Counted from the first letter of the stretch, positions 44,654 to 54,005 are shown. The stretch: DNA of 64,000 nucleotides from Paraburkholderia bryophila (GCF_003269035.1 NZ_QLTK01000024.1:1-64000); one strand, 5' to 3'. Translations and numbers: made by a program. The notes: generated by a model not told the origin, from the letters alone.

Positions 44654-44689
44654 AAAAGGGCATGCCGGATAAACCCGGCATGCCCTTTT
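44654..44689 (-). terminator. Strong intrinsic terminator of the dehydrogenase operon
   Basis: AAAAGGGCATGCCGG (44654-44668) pairs with CCGGCATGCCCTTTT (44675-44689), a 15-bp stem with a six-base loop and flanking A/T-runs on both sides. It lies just past the cytochrome c stop and can act in both directions. Confidence 0.85.
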
Positions 44690-44749
44690 CTAACGTTCTA
44701 ACGCCGCACGCGTCGATCAACCGTGCGCGGCGTTCAACGCGGACTCAAC

Positions 44750-46036
44750 TCACCGCAGCTTCGCCACATCCTTCTCCGTCACCTGCACCGCCGCCGGATT
44801 CCCAAACTGCGCCGTCAGATAATTGGCAAGCGCGGCAACCTGCGCATCATTCAACTCCGTGGCAAACGCCGGCATCCCGACATCATTACCCTCGGTTTTG
44901 CGCTGCACGCCATGCAGAATCACCTGCACCAGGTTCCCCGGATTCGATGCCCCCACCGTGGTGTTATGCAGTAGCGGCGGGTAGTACCCATCCGGCGTGC
45001 CCTTGCCTTGCGCCTGATGGCAGGTCGCGCAATTGCCGAGATACAAGCGCGCGGGATCGAGCGTACCGTCGCTCAGCGCCACACCCCGCAACCGCGTCAC
45101 GTCCGTGGCCGGCTGCCCCCACGTGCCGCGCGCTTGCCGGCTGCCGTCGCTTACAGCAGGCACCGTGCGCACGTAAGTAGCAATAGCGCCGATATCAGCC
45201 TCCGTCATCTTCGAGAAGCTGTGCTCCACCGCTTCGCCCATCGGCCCGGCCGCTTGCGCGAGACCCGGCACGCTGCCCGTCCGCAGATACTGCACGAGCT
45301 GCGCGTGGGTCCATCCACCAATCCCGCTGTTGGTCGCCGACGTGATGTTGTAGCCGTCCCAGCCCGCCAGCACCGAGCCGCCGAGAAAATCGCCGCCGGT
45401 TTCGTCGAGCGCTTTTTCCTGCATCGCGACGCCGCGCGGCGTATGGCATGTGCTGCAATGGGCCAGGCCTTGCACGAGGTACGCACCGCGATTCCATTCG
45501 ACGCTCTGACTCGACTTCGCCTGATACGGACCGCTCGTCAGAAACAGCCAGTTCCATGCGCTCAGCGGCCAGCGCATGTTGAGCGGCCACGGAATGTCGC
45601 TCGCGCGCGTGGCCTGATTCACCGGTGCGACGCCGTAACGGAAATAGGCATAGAGCGCCTTCACGTCGTCGTCGCTGACCTTCGCGTAGGACACGTACGG
45701 CATGGCTGGATACAGATTGTGGCCGTCCTTCGAGACACCTTTGCGCAACGCGCGATCGAAGTCGTCGAGCGACCATGTGCCGAGCCCCGTTTGCGGGTCT
45801 GGCGTGATGTTGCTCGAGTAGATCGTGCCGAGCATCGGTACTTTCAGCGGCAAGCCGCCGGCAAACGGCATGCCCTTTACCGTGCTATGACACGCCATGC
45901 AATCGCCGGCTGTCGCGAGGTATTCGCCGCGTTTGATCAACGCGGTGTCGTTGCCGTTCACCGACGCATCCGCTTGCGCCAACGCAGGCAGAGTCAAGGC
46001 ACCGGCCAGCAGCCAGAAAAAGGTCTTCTTCAGCAC
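44750..46036 (-). CDS. Triheme cytochrome c subunit of periplasmic dehydrogenase
   Basis: A 428-residue exported cytochrome with a Sec signal (FFWLLAGALTLPALAQA) and three heme sites: DCMACHST, HCSTCHTP and NCATCHQA. It is the size of the alcohol/gluconate-dehydrogenase cytochrome subunit family (about 430-470) that passes electrons from the flavoprotein to ubiquinone. GTG 46036 is chosen: GGAAG lies seven bases upstream, the signal begins immediately, and it sits two bases after the GMC stop. It is the third gene of the small subunit-GMC-cytochrome operon and is followed by a strong terminator. Confidence 0.92.
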   Translation of the reverse strand: MLKKTFFWLLAGALTLPALAQADASVNGNDTALIKRGEYLATAGDCMACHSTVKGMPFAGGLPLKVPMLGTIYSSNITPDPQTGLGTWSLDDFDRALRKGVSKDGHNLYPAMPYVSYAKVSDDDVKALYAYFRYGVAPVNQATRASDIPWPLNMRWPLSAWNWLFLTSGPYQAKSSQSVEWNRGAYLVQGLAHCSTCHTPRGVAMQEKALDETGGDFLGGSVLAGWDGYNITSATNSGIGGWTHAQLVQYLRTGSVPGLAQAAGPMGEAVEHSFSKMTEADIGAIATYVRTVPAVSDGSRQARGTWGQPATDVTRLRGVALSDGTLDPARLYLGNCATCHQAQGKGTPDGYYPPLLHNTTVGASNPGNLVQVILHGVQRKTEGNDVGMPAFATELNDAQVAALANYLTAQFGNPAAVQVTEKDVAKLR

Positions 46037-46038
46037 GT

Positions 46039-47673
46039 TCAAACTTCCTTCTTCAACTGGTCGGCCATGCGCAGCGCCAGCGCCGCGATGGTCAGCGTCA
46101 CGTTGACGGTGCCCACGGTGGGCATCGTCGCGCTGCTCGAGATAAACAGGTTCGGGTGATCGAAGGTGCGGCAATGCTTGTCGACCACCGAATCGCGCGG
46201 ATCGCTGCCCATGATGGTCGCGCCCGTGATGTGATTGTTCGGCGCGAATTCGTCCTGATACTCGATCTCGGTACCGCCCAGCACTTTCGCCGCGTTGGCG
46301 TAGACCTCGCGGGTATGCACGGCGCCGCGCTTCACGTAATCGTCGATGCGATACGTAATCTCCGGACGCGCAATACCGATCGCGTCGGTCTCCGTCCTGC
46401 TCGGCACGATGCGGTTTTCCGGTGCGGGCAGGATTTCGTGGAAGCAATCGAATTCGACGAAGCGCGCCGCGCGGTCGCGAATCTGCGCGTCCAGCTCGGC
46501 CGGTTTGATCAGCTTGCCCTGTTTGAAAATCTTCTGCGTTTCCTGATCGATACGCGACAGGTTCGACAGGTGGATCTTCTTCGCGGCTTCGGTCGCGCGG
46601 AACGCGCCATCGCGGAAACCGATCAGCGAAGTCATTTCCTGCGGTCCCCGGCCCGGCCACAGTTTTTCGTCGGCGTAGAAGGTCACACCGGTGCCGGGGT
46701 GGTCCATCAGATTGCGGCCCACCATGTCGGAGCTATTGCCCACGCCGTTCGGAAAATCGTGGCTGGTGGACATCAGCATGATCTTGGGCGTTTCAATGCC
46801 GTTCGCGGCTAGCACGAAGTACTTGCCTTCCACGCGATGCTCGTTGCCCTGCGGGTCTTTATACAAAGCCGCGACGATGCGCTTGTCGGCCCCCACCTCG
46901 AGTTTGTAGACGACCGCATTGTCGATCAGCCTGGCACCGGCCTGCTCCGCTTTCTCGACGTGCACGATACCGTTGTACATCGCCCCGATCGGACAGATCG
47001 GCATGCAATTGTTGTTGCCGCAACAGGTCGGGCGGCCGTCGTACGGACGGCTGTTGCGCGCCACCGGCTCGGTTACCACGTGATAGCGCGAATCGAACGC
47101 GTTGAGCTTGCCCTTGATGGTCTGCTCGTTGTACGACAGCGGCAGCGGCGCCATCGGGTACGGCTGGCTGCGCGGCGAACCGAGTTCCTCGTCCGCCGGG
47201 CCCCACACGCCGAGTTCCTCTTCGGCCCGCTGATAGTACGGCTCCAGTTCCGCGTATTCCATCGGCCAGTCGCGGCCCACGCCGTACACGGTCTTCATGT
47301 GGAAATCGTTCGGCATGAAGCGCCACGCGGACGCCGCCCAATGCCACGTCGTGCCGCCCACCGCGCGAATGTACTGCGAGTTGAATTTGTGCTCGCCCTT
47401 CAGGATCAGATAATTGTTCGGCGGACCGTATTCCGGATGCGGCGCCCATTGACTCGACGGATACGGCGCCGAGTTATCCGACTTGTCGAACTGGTTGCGA
47501 AAGCGTTCGACGATCTCCCAGCGCGGCATGCGCGGCCCCGCTTCGAGCAGGATCACGGACTTGCCGGCCAGCGCCATCTGATGCGCGACGATCCCGCCCG
47601 CGACACCCGAACCGACCACCACGATATCGGCCTGCTGGGTCTTGGGTTGCGTTTGATTTTGTGAATCGGCCAT
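46039..47673 (-). CDS. GMC-family flavoprotein dehydrogenase (large subunit)
   Basis: A 544-residue FAD enzyme. The N-terminal motif GSGVAGGIVAHQMALAG (about 22-38) binds FAD. The GMC signatures TWHWAASAWRF and ANGIETPKIML follow, with the C-terminal active-site HITGATIMGSDPRDSVVD and the FAD-closing TVGTVNVTLTIAALALR. It corresponds to the large subunit of gluconate 2-dehydrogenase/sorbitol/fructose dehydrogenase complexes, oxidising a polyol or sugar acid in the periplasm. It has no signal of its own, and the Tat-exported small subunit probably carries it across. The exact substrate is not readable. Confidence 0.93.
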   Translation of the reverse strand: MADSQNQTQPKTQQADIVVVGSGVAGGIVAHQMALAGKSVILLEAGPRMPRWEIVERFRNQFDKSDNSAPYPSSQWAPHPEYGPPNNYLILKGEHKFNSQYIRAVGGTTWHWAASAWRFMPNDFHMKTVYGVGRDWPMEYAELEPYYQRAEEELGVWGPADEELGSPRSQPYPMAPLPLSYNEQTIKGKLNAFDSRYHVVTEPVARNSRPYDGRPTCCGNNNCMPICPIGAMYNGIVHVEKAEQAGARLIDNAVVYKLEVGADKRIVAALYKDPQGNEHRVEGKYFVLAANGIETPKIMLMSTSHDFPNGVGNSSDMVGRNLMDHPGTGVTFYADEKLWPGRGPQEMTSLIGFRDGAFRATEAAKKIHLSNLSRIDQETQKIFKQGKLIKPAELDAQIRDRAARFVEFDCFHEILPAPENRIVPSRTETDAIGIARPEITYRIDDYVKRGAVHTREVYANAAKVLGGTEIEYQDEFAPNNHITGATIMGSDPRDSVVDKHCRTFDHPNLFISSSATMPTVGTVNVTLTIAALALRMADQLKKEV

Positions 47674-47675
47674 GC

Positions 47676-48197
47676 TCAGGCTTGCCTTTCGATCGGTTTG
47701 GTAGCCCAGAAACCGGGCTTATTAGGGCAATACGAACGGATGATCAGCGTGTCGGAGACCACGTCGTACATCAGCGCCTGTTCGTACGTGACGACGGTCG
47801 TATCGACGGTGCCGAGGTACCACGCTTCGAGAATCTTCAGCGCCAGCGCCTGCTGCGATGTGTCGGCGGAACCGTTGGCAAGCGCGCCGGCCAGCTTCGG
47901 CAATTGCCGCGCGAAATCGGCCGACGACTTCTGCAACGCGGCCAGCAGACGCGCGCCGACGTCGCGATTCAGCGCGGTTCGGGCGGTCAGCGATTGCGAC
48001 AGGCTCATGAAGGCGTCGATGGGCGCGGCGGAGGTGTCGTCGGCGAGCGCCTTGAGCGCGAGCGAGCCGGTCAGGCCCGCAGCGGTTAACGCGAGCGCGC
48101 CCTGGAGCCAGCGGCGCCGCGTCATGCTCGACGCTTCACCGCTCGCGGCGAAGGCTGTCCCGTCGCGGGACTCACCGTGCGTATCGTGTGGAGTCAA
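47676..48197 (-). CDS. Tat-exported small subunit of GMC dehydrogenase
   Basis: A 173-residue protein with a twin-arginine signal (TRRRWLQGALAL) and the helical domain of sugar-dehydrogenase small subunits (gluconate 2-dehydrogenase subunit 3/FdhS type), ending in YCPNKPGFWATKPIE. Such subunits export the flavoprotein by hitchhiking. TTG 48197 was chosen because AAGGAA lies eight bases upstream; the ATG frame from 48320 runs through a simple-sequence repeat. The TGA is followed two bases later by the GMC start codon, so translation is coupled. Confidence 0.83.
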   Translation of the reverse strand: MTPHDTHGESRDGTAFAASGEASSMTRRRWLQGALALTAAGLTGSLALKALADDTSAAPIDAFMSLSQSLTARTALNRDVGARLLAALQKSSADFARQLPKLAGALANGSADTSQQALALKILEAWYLGTVDTTVVTYEQALMYDVVSDTLIIRSYCPNKPGFWATKPIERQA

Positions 48198-48237
48198 TTG
48201 TTGTATTCCTTGTGAGGCGTTTTTTTCAATGCTTGTT

Positions 48238-48280
48238 GCGGGTGACGCGGATGACGCGGATGACGCGGGTGCTGCGGGTG
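48238..48280. repeat. Nine-base tandem repeat upstream of the dehydrogenase operon
   Basis: About four and a half degenerate copies of GACGCGGAT/GACGCGGGT lie in the leader between the porin gene and the dehydrogenase small subunit, just upstream of its ribosome site. Copy-number change could alter leader length but not the coding frame. Confidence 0.6.
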
Positions 48281-48338
48281 CCGCCGTGTACAAACGCCGT
48301 TCGCTCACAGCACGTTCCATGCCGCTTATCGCGCAGCG

Positions 48339-49448
48339 TCAAAATTGATGCAGCATGCCGACATAAGCGCCGGTCTGGGATTCGCCGACCAGCGGACTCG
48401 TGTTGCTGGCCGAGTCGCGCGGCGACGCTTCGAGCGAGAAGTTCGAGTTGCCGCCGTTGCGCACGTAACCCACCGTGCCATACAGGAAGGTGCGTTTCGT
48501 CAGGTTGTAGGTGGTGCCGAGCAGGTACATCATCGCGTGGCCGGACGGGTCGTGGGCGGCGTCGCCGCTGCCGTCGCCGACCTTCACGTAGTAGCCGCCC
48601 GCCGTCACCGCCCAGCGCGGCTGGAAGTTGTAGGTCGCACCCAGCCAGTAGTGATCCGCGCTGTCGGCCACGCCGGCCGGCGAGTCGGGCGCCGAGTAAT
48701 GCGTATAGGCGCCCTGGATCTTCACCGCATCGAAATGCACGTTGGCGCCCACGAAATATTCGCGCGACGCCTGGAAGATATTGCTGAAGCGGCCGTTGCC
48801 GTCGCGCAGTTCGTCGTAGATGCCGCGCACGTCGAACAGCGTCGAGTGATAGGTCAGCATGATGCCGTCGGAGCGGCCGAACTCGCCGTTCGCACCGCTG
48901 TTGAACGCGCCCGGCTGATTGCCGAACGAGTATTGCCCCTGCACGTCGAAACCCCAGAACACCGGGCTGTGATACTCGACGTTGTTGCTGGTCTGCTGCC
49001 AGTTGCGACCACGCACCAGGGAGGCCGACGAAAACGCCTGCTGCACGAACGGATCGAATTCCCACACGCCGTCGCTATCGATAAACAGATTGCGGCCCGC
49101 CTGCAGCGTGCCCCACTCTTCGCTCTTCAAGCCGACGAACGCGCGCCGCGACCAGAGGCGTCCGCCGCTGGTGGTGCCGTTCATCACCTGCAGGCCGGTT
49201 TCGAGGTTGAAGATCGCATTCAGGCCGCCGCCCAGATCTTCATTGCCCTTGAGGCCGAGCATACTGGTGCCCCAATCGCCGCCCTCGGCGCTCCAGCGGC
49301 TCGAACTCCCGCCTGCGGCATTGTCGATGTGATTCAGGTATTCCAGTCCCGCATCGAGGCGGCCATATAACGACACGCTGGTTTGACCATAAGCCAGCGG
49401 ACTGGCCGCGACCGCGAGGGTCGCCATTAATTTTGCAGGTAGTCTCAT
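48339..49448 (-). CDS. General porin, Gram-negative type
   Basis: A 369-residue outer-membrane trimeric porin with signal peptide (ATLAVAASPLAYGQ) and the first strand SVSLYGRLDAGLEYLNH. The conserved WGTLQAGRNLFID, SRRAFVGLKSEEWG and terminal strand ending in F (SQTGAYVGMLHQF) are those of Burkholderia OpcP/OmpC-like porins. It lies upstream of the dehydrogenase operon on the same strand (141-base gap); it may supply its substrate, although separate promoters are possible. Confidence 0.93.
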   Translation of the reverse strand: MRLPAKLMATLAVAASPLAYGQTSVSLYGRLDAGLEYLNHIDNAAGGSSSRWSAEGGDWGTSMLGLKGNEDLGGGLNAIFNLETGLQVMNGTTSGGRLWSRRAFVGLKSEEWGTLQAGRNLFIDSDGVWEFDPFVQQAFSSASLVRGRNWQQTSNNVEYHSPVFWGFDVQGQYSFGNQPGAFNSGANGEFGRSDGIMLTYHSTLFDVRGIYDELRDGNGRFSNIFQASREYFVGANVHFDAVKIQGAYTHYSAPDSPAGVADSADHYWLGATYNFQPRWAVTAGGYYVKVGDGSGDAAHDPSGHAMMYLLGTTYNLTKRTFLYGTVGYVRNGGNSNFSLEASPRDSASNTSPLVGESQTGAYVGMLHQF

Positions 49449-49821
49449 TGTTTTGCCGTGAGTTGTTTTGTATCGCGAGGGAGGGCAAAGCCAAATGCGG
49501 ATGAATCGAAACTACTCGGTGCAGCGCCGGCCGCGCTCATGCAGCGACTGCCGGGAACGCCGGTTTAAAGCGGGGTTCGAAAACGACGATGGATCGAACG
49601 ATTGAAAGATGTTGCAAAACTACATCTCGCGCGGTCGAACTATAGGGGATACGCGGCCGATAGCCTATCCGTTTGACGCAATAAACTTTTGCGGACAGCG
49701 GACTCGACATTAAATGGCCACTCAAAAGGGCGATCGAAAGCTGCTCAAGATAAGATAGGTGCTCAAGACGTCCGCGCCAAATAGAAACGTATTAACCGTT
49801 ATCGATCCTTTATCTCTCGCC
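49449..49821. promoter_or_regulatory. Divergent region between porin and CobS-like gene
   Basis: A 373-base gap without a convincing gene, locally AT-richer than its surroundings (for example around 49680-49800), as expected for promoters. It must carry the porin promoter on the minus strand and that of the AAA-VWA pair on the plus strand. I see no clear known operator. Confidence 0.4.
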
Positions 49822-51045
49822 ATGAATGCGCCCGAACTGACCGAAGACGAACACCTTGGCCTTTACCAACGCGCAACGGAGAACGGCGCCGAATGGTGGC
49901 GCGTCAGCGTCGCCGACCGCCCCGAAAACTACCGGCTCGAACACGGCACGGACAACGGCGAGCGCACCGGCGCGGTCGATATCGATCTGGTGGTCGACGC
50001 GGAAAATCTGCGCGCCAAGCTGAAGAAGTGGCGCCGCGAAGGCTTCGCGATCGATATCGACAACGCCGACACCGAGCAGGACACAGCCGAACGAATCGCC
50101 TTCATGCCCGCCTTGCAACGCGCCGCCGCGCTCACGGCGGCGGCGAAACAGCGGCACGCGGAAGGCGTGAACGGGAGCGTGCGGATCGGTCATGTCGACG
50201 TTCCTTGCGGCCTCGATAGCCCGCTGGTGCCGCGCGTCAATTCCGCGTATCTGTTTTCCGAGCGCTTCAGCGATATCGTCGAGGATATTGTCGAGAACCG
50301 CCGCGTCATGCTGATCGGCCACACGGGCGCCGGCAAAACGAGCCTGATCGAACAGGTCGCGGCGCGCTCGCGGCACGGCGTGTTGCGTTCGAACATGAAC
50401 GGGCAGACCACGGTCGGCGATTTCGTCGGCTTCTGGACCGTCAAGGGCGGCGAGACCTTGTGGGTCGACGGCGTGCTGCCCACCGCAATGCGCGAAGGCC
50501 TGTGGTTGATCGTCGACGAAATCGACTTCGCCGAACCGTCCATTCTCGCCGCGCTCACCGCCGTGCTCGAACCGCACGGCCGCCTCGTGCTGAAGGAGAA
50601 AGGCAACGAGATCGTGGCGCCCCATCCGGCGTTCCGGCTGTTCGCCACCGCGAACGCGGTCGGCGCGATGAGCCAGTTCCGCCATCTGTATCAGGGCGCC
50701 AATCTGATGAACGAGGCGTTTCTCGATCGCTGGCGCGTGTACATGCTCGACTATCTGTCGCCCGCCGAAGAAGCCGACGTGCTGATCCGCACCCTCGCCC
50801 CACACATGACGCGCACGCTTGCCACCACGCTCGCCGCGATTGCCGCCGACTGCCGGGCGGCATTCGCGCGCGAGGACCTGTCGAGCGCATTCTCGACGCG
50901 GCGTCTGCTCGACTGGGCCCAACTGATGCTGCGCACCGGCGACCCCGAACGCGCGGCGGGACCGGCCATCTACGCCAAGGTCAGTCCGGAAGACGCCGCG
51001 TTGATTCGCGGCATCATTCGCCATCACATCGCGCCGGCCGCCTGA
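49822..51045 (+). CDS. MoxR/CobS-like AAA+ ATPase
   Basis: A 407-residue ATPase with an N-terminal alpha/beta region of about 150 residues that is not part of the AAA core. Walker A is GHTGAGKTS (166-174), Walker B is LWLIVDEIDFAE near 230, and FATANAVGAMSQF contains sensor 1. The helix-2 insert typical of the MoxR/CobS clade (NMNGQTTVGDFVGFWTVKGG) is present. CobS-type ATPases pair with a VWA partner to drive metal insertion or remodelling. The partner starts 11 bases downstream. ATG 49822 is preferred over the frame opening at 49759. Confidence 0.88.
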   Translation: MNAPELTEDEHLGLYQRATENGAEWWRVSVADRPENYRLEHGTDNGERTGAVDIDLVVDAENLRAKLKKWRREGFAIDIDNADTEQDTAERIAFMPALQRAAALTAAAKQRHAEGVNGSVRIGHVDVPCGLDSPLVPRVNSAYLFSERFSDIVEDIVENRRVMLIGHTGAGKTSLIEQVAARSRHGVLRSNMNGQTTVGDFVGFWTVKGGETLWVDGVLPTAMREGLWLIVDEIDFAEPSILAALTAVLEPHGRLVLKEKGNEIVAPHPAFRLFATANAVGAMSQFRHLYQGANLMNEAFLDRWRVYMLDYLSPAEEADVLIRTLAPHMTRTLATTLAAIAADCRAAFAREDLSSAFSTRRLLDWAQLMLRTGDPERAAGPAIYAKVSPEDAALIRGIIRHHIAPAA

Positions 51046-51056
51046 ACGTGGGCACG

Positions 51057-52805
51057 ATGCACGCTACGCACGACACTCGTGGCTTCACCTTCGAATCCAC
51101 GCTCAGCAAGGTGGCCCGTGTACTGACGGGGCAATACGGCGTGACGGTCGCGTTCAGTCCGGACGGGCCGCGCGTGGAACCTGGGCGGATCGTGATTCCC
51201 GATTACGAGCTGAACGGCGGCATCGAACGCGATGTGCTGATCGGCTATCTGGATCTGCTGGTGGCGCGCGCCAAGCACGCGTCGCTCGCGGAACTCGACG
51301 CGCTGCCGGCCGGTATCGAAGCGAAACTCGCGCAGGTGATCGACGACCGTCGCGTGTGCGGTGAATTGCTCGACGAGTATCCGGGCGCGCGCTGGTTCAT
51401 CGGCAAACTGCGCGTGCATGCTGCCGAACGTGTGCGGCAGCGCTGGCCCAAACTGCATTGGCGCGACCGGCTGGCCTGGTTGGTGGAGCGTACGTTGTGG
51501 GACGAATCGCCGACGCGAACCGAAGCGGTCCATTCGCTGCTCGCCGCCTTGCATGCCTCGCAGGACCTGCTGCACGAAGCACGCGGCAGCCGCTCGACCG
51601 CGCAGAGCATCGCAACGGCGCGAGCGTTGCTGGCCCGCGTGCGCGCGTTGTCGGCGGGCGACGTGAACAGCATGGTGTTCACCGCCGACCCGGTCGAAGA
51701 CATCGACACGGAAACGGCCGCGAGTTCGGCCGCGCCGCTCGACGACGAAGACGACACGGTACTGCCCGATCACGACAGCGCGAATTCGCCGCCGTCGGAT
51801 CGCAGCGGCGGCGCTCAGGCGGAAAACGCGGTCGGCATGGGCCAATCGCCCGGCGACGCGCAGCAGCCTTCGGCGGATAGTGAAGGCGAAGCCGGCGCCG
51901 CCGTAGCCAACACGGTGCGCGCACAACTGTCCTTGCCGCTCGCCACCGAATTCGACGAGATCGCCGACCTCACCGGCCAGGGCGATAGCGCGGCATGGCG
52001 TGAACTACGCGCGCAAGCCCGGGCGGACACCGCGCCGCTGAAGGAAAAACTCGAACGTGCGCTGAGCGCCGACGAACGCACGCGCTGGCGCCGCGAGCAG
52101 GAGCGCGGCGAGATCGACCGTACCGCGCTCGCGAAACTCGCCACCTCGCCGGGGTATCGCACGCCGTTTCGCACGCAGCGGGCGCACAAGGGGCGCGACG
52201 TGGCGGTCACGTTGCTGATCGACCGCAGCGGCTCGATGGCCGGACGCAAGATCGAACTCGCGCGCCAATGCGCGACGGCGTTGTGCGATGCGCTGACGCA
52301 GTTGTCGTTCGATTGCGAGGTGCTGGGCTACTGCTCGGTGGAATCGGAGCCGATGCGTCAGCTTTATCAGCGGCAGCGCGCGGCGGGTGCGGACTTGCGG
52401 CGCTATAACCGCTTCGTCGAGCGGCTCGACCTGAAAGTCTACAAACGCTTCGGCGCGACGGATCTGAGCGGCATTGCGCGGATCGACTGCGGACACGAGA
52501 ACCCGGACGGCGAAGCGCTCGCGTGGGCGGCGACGCGGCTGGCGGATCATCAGGCCGGCCGGCGCATTCTGATGGTGTTCTCCGACGGTTATCCGTCCAC
52601 CGGCGACGGCGACCCGCAAGTGCTACGCAGCGATCTGCGCGAACGCGTGGCGGCGATCGGCCAGCGCGGCATCGAACTGGTGGGGATCGGTGTGCTGACC
52701 GACGCCGTGGAGGATTTCTATCCGCACAACGTGGTGGTGAGCCGTCTTGCGGAATTACCGTCGACGGTGTTTTCCGTGCTGAGCACGATGCTGCTGAAAC
52801 GCTAA
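51057..52805 (+). CDS. CobT-like VWA-domain protein
   Basis: A 582-residue partner of the upstream ATPase. The N-terminal half has the CobT family pattern (IPDYELNGGIERDVLIGYLD). An acidic, low-complexity linker (about 220-290) follows, then a von Willebrand A domain with the MIDAS motif DRSGSMAG (about 389), NPDGEALAWAATRLADH and RILMVFSDGYPS. This is the CobT organisation. No CobN or other cobalamin gene lies nearby, so it may serve another metal protein. GTG 51048 is an alternative start. Confidence 0.85.
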   Translation: MHATHDTRGFTFESTLSKVARVLTGQYGVTVAFSPDGPRVEPGRIVIPDYELNGGIERDVLIGYLDLLVARAKHASLAELDALPAGIEAKLAQVIDDRRVCGELLDEYPGARWFIGKLRVHAAERVRQRWPKLHWRDRLAWLVERTLWDESPTRTEAVHSLLAALHASQDLLHEARGSRSTAQSIATARALLARVRALSAGDVNSMVFTADPVEDIDTETAASSAAPLDDEDDTVLPDHDSANSPPSDRSGGAQAENAVGMGQSPGDAQQPSADSEGEAGAAVANTVRAQLSLPLATEFDEIADLTGQGDSAAWRELRAQARADTAPLKEKLERALSADERTRWRREQERGEIDRTALAKLATSPGYRTPFRTQRAHKGRDVAVTLLIDRSGSMAGRKIELARQCATALCDALTQLSFDCEVLGYCSVESEPMRQLYQRQRAAGADLRRYNRFVERLDLKVYKRFGATDLSGIARIDCGHENPDGEALAWAATRLADHQAGRRILMVFSDGYPSTGDGDPQVLRSDLRERVAAIGQRGIELVGIGVLTDAVEDFYPHNVVVSRLAELPSTVFSVLSTMLLKR

Positions 52806-52819
52806 CGCAACTCAGCCGT

Positions 52820-53680
52820 TCAAAACGCGTTCAGCGGAATCTTCAGATAGCGCACGCCGTTTGCCTCCGGCTCCGGCAGCGCGCCCGCGCGAATATTGAT
52901 CTGGATGGCCGGCAAAATCAGCGTCGGCATGCCGAGCGTGCGGTCGCGCGCGTTGCGCATCGCGACGAACGCCGCCTCGCTCATACCGTCGCGCAAATGA
53001 ATATTGTCGCGCCGCTGTTCGGCCACCGTGGTTTGCCAGCGCGGCTCGCGCGTGGGCGGCGGATAGTCGTGGCACATGCACAGCCGCGTCTCCGGCGGCA
53101 GCGCCAGCAACGCGCGCGCGGACTCGTAGAGCGTGCCCGCATCGCCGCCCGGAAAATCGCAGCGCGCCGACCCCAGGTCGGGCATGAACAGCGTATCGCC
53201 GACAAATACCGCATCACCGATCCGGTAGGCCATGTCCGCGGGCGTATGACCCGGCACATGCAGCGCCTCGCCACGCAATTCGCCGATGCTGAAGATCTCG
53301 CCCGGCGCGAACAGATGATCGAACTGGCGGCCGTCCGCGCGCAACTCGTCGGCCAGATTGAAGATGCGTTTGAACGCGCCCTGCACGACGCAAATATCCC
53401 TGCCGATAGCAATCTTGCCGCCCAGCCGGTCCTTCAGATACGGCGCCGCCGAAACGTGATCGGCATGTGCGTGCGTTTCCAGCAACCATTCGACCTGCAA
53501 GCCATGAGCTTCGACAAAGTCCGCGACGCGTTCCGCCGACGCCGTCGACGTATGCCCGGACTTCGGATCGTAGTCGAGCACCGGGTCGATCACCGCGCAG
53601 GCCGAGCCTTCGGCGGCGAACACGACATACGTGAACGTGCCGGTCGTGGCGTCGTAGAAGGCTTCGATCAACGGGCTCAT
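52820..53680 (-). CDS. MBL-fold hydrolase, persulfide dioxygenase-like
   Basis: A 286-residue metallo-beta-lactamase-fold protein with the metal motif ETHAHADHVSAAP near residue 70, HVPGHTPADMAYR, VFVGDTLFMPD, and the final CMCHDYPPP ligand. Glyoxalase-II-like proteins of this layout include the ETHE1/Blh persulfide dioxygenases, which detoxify sulfide-derived persulfides; the subfamily call is moderate. ATG 53680 is used, with GGAG six bases upstream; two earlier ATGs exist. It is convergent with the CobT-like gene. Confidence 0.85.
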   Translation of the reverse strand: MSPLIEAFYDATTGTFTYVVFAAEGSACAVIDPVLDYDPKSGHTSTASAERVADFVEAHGLQVEWLLETHAHADHVSAAPYLKDRLGGKIAIGRDICVVQGAFKRIFNLADELRADGRQFDHLFAPGEIFSIGELRGEALHVPGHTPADMAYRIGDAVFVGDTLFMPDLGSARCDFPGGDAGTLYESARALLALPPETRLCMCHDYPPPTREPRWQTTVAEQRRDNIHLRDGMSEAAFVAMRNARDRTLGMPTLILPAIQINIRAGALPEPEANGVRYLKIPLNAF

Positions 53681-53711
53681 GCTCTGCTCCATGCGACTCA
53701 TCCTGCTGGGT

Positions 53712-54005
53712 TCACGCCAGTTGCGGCTTGAACGGATAGTGCTCGATCGTGCCGCCGCGCGCCACTACCGCCGTGCTTTCGGGTATCTCCTCCCAGCCGC
53801 CCGGCAGACCCGCGAGCGGTTCGGACCGCACGAGAAACGCGAAGTCGCCGGCCGCCGTGATGCGCGAGTCGTCCGGCTACAACTCGTGCAGATAATGAAA
53901 CGACGTGCGGCGAAAGAGCGGCCGCGACGCCCCCTCTTTCGAATAGCGCACCGCGACGGTCTGCTCGCCGTCGGATCGGATTCTCTCCGGCTTGATCCAC
54001 GTGAT
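53712..54005 (-). pseudogene. C-terminal remnant of a class II glutamine amidotransferase
   Basis: Directly after the MarC stop, in the same frame, 98 codons read as a protein tail: ITWIKPERIRSDGEQTVAVR near the start, FHYLHEL, then a TAG stop at 53877, then DDSRITAAGDFAFLVRSEPL and GGWEEIPESTAVVARGGTIE to the TGA at 53712. The SDGE-x-VAVRYS and SEPL-x-WEEIPEST patterns resemble the C-terminus of class II (EgtC/YafJ-like) glutamine amidotransferases. The N-terminal nucleophile Cys half is absent and the internal stop breaks the rest, so this is a dead fragment. No functional product is expected. Confidence 0.6.

Noticed and set aside
49537..49725. A 62-codon frame upstream of the porin gene
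   Set aside because: It lies in the promoter region, has no ribosome site and no protein-like pattern.
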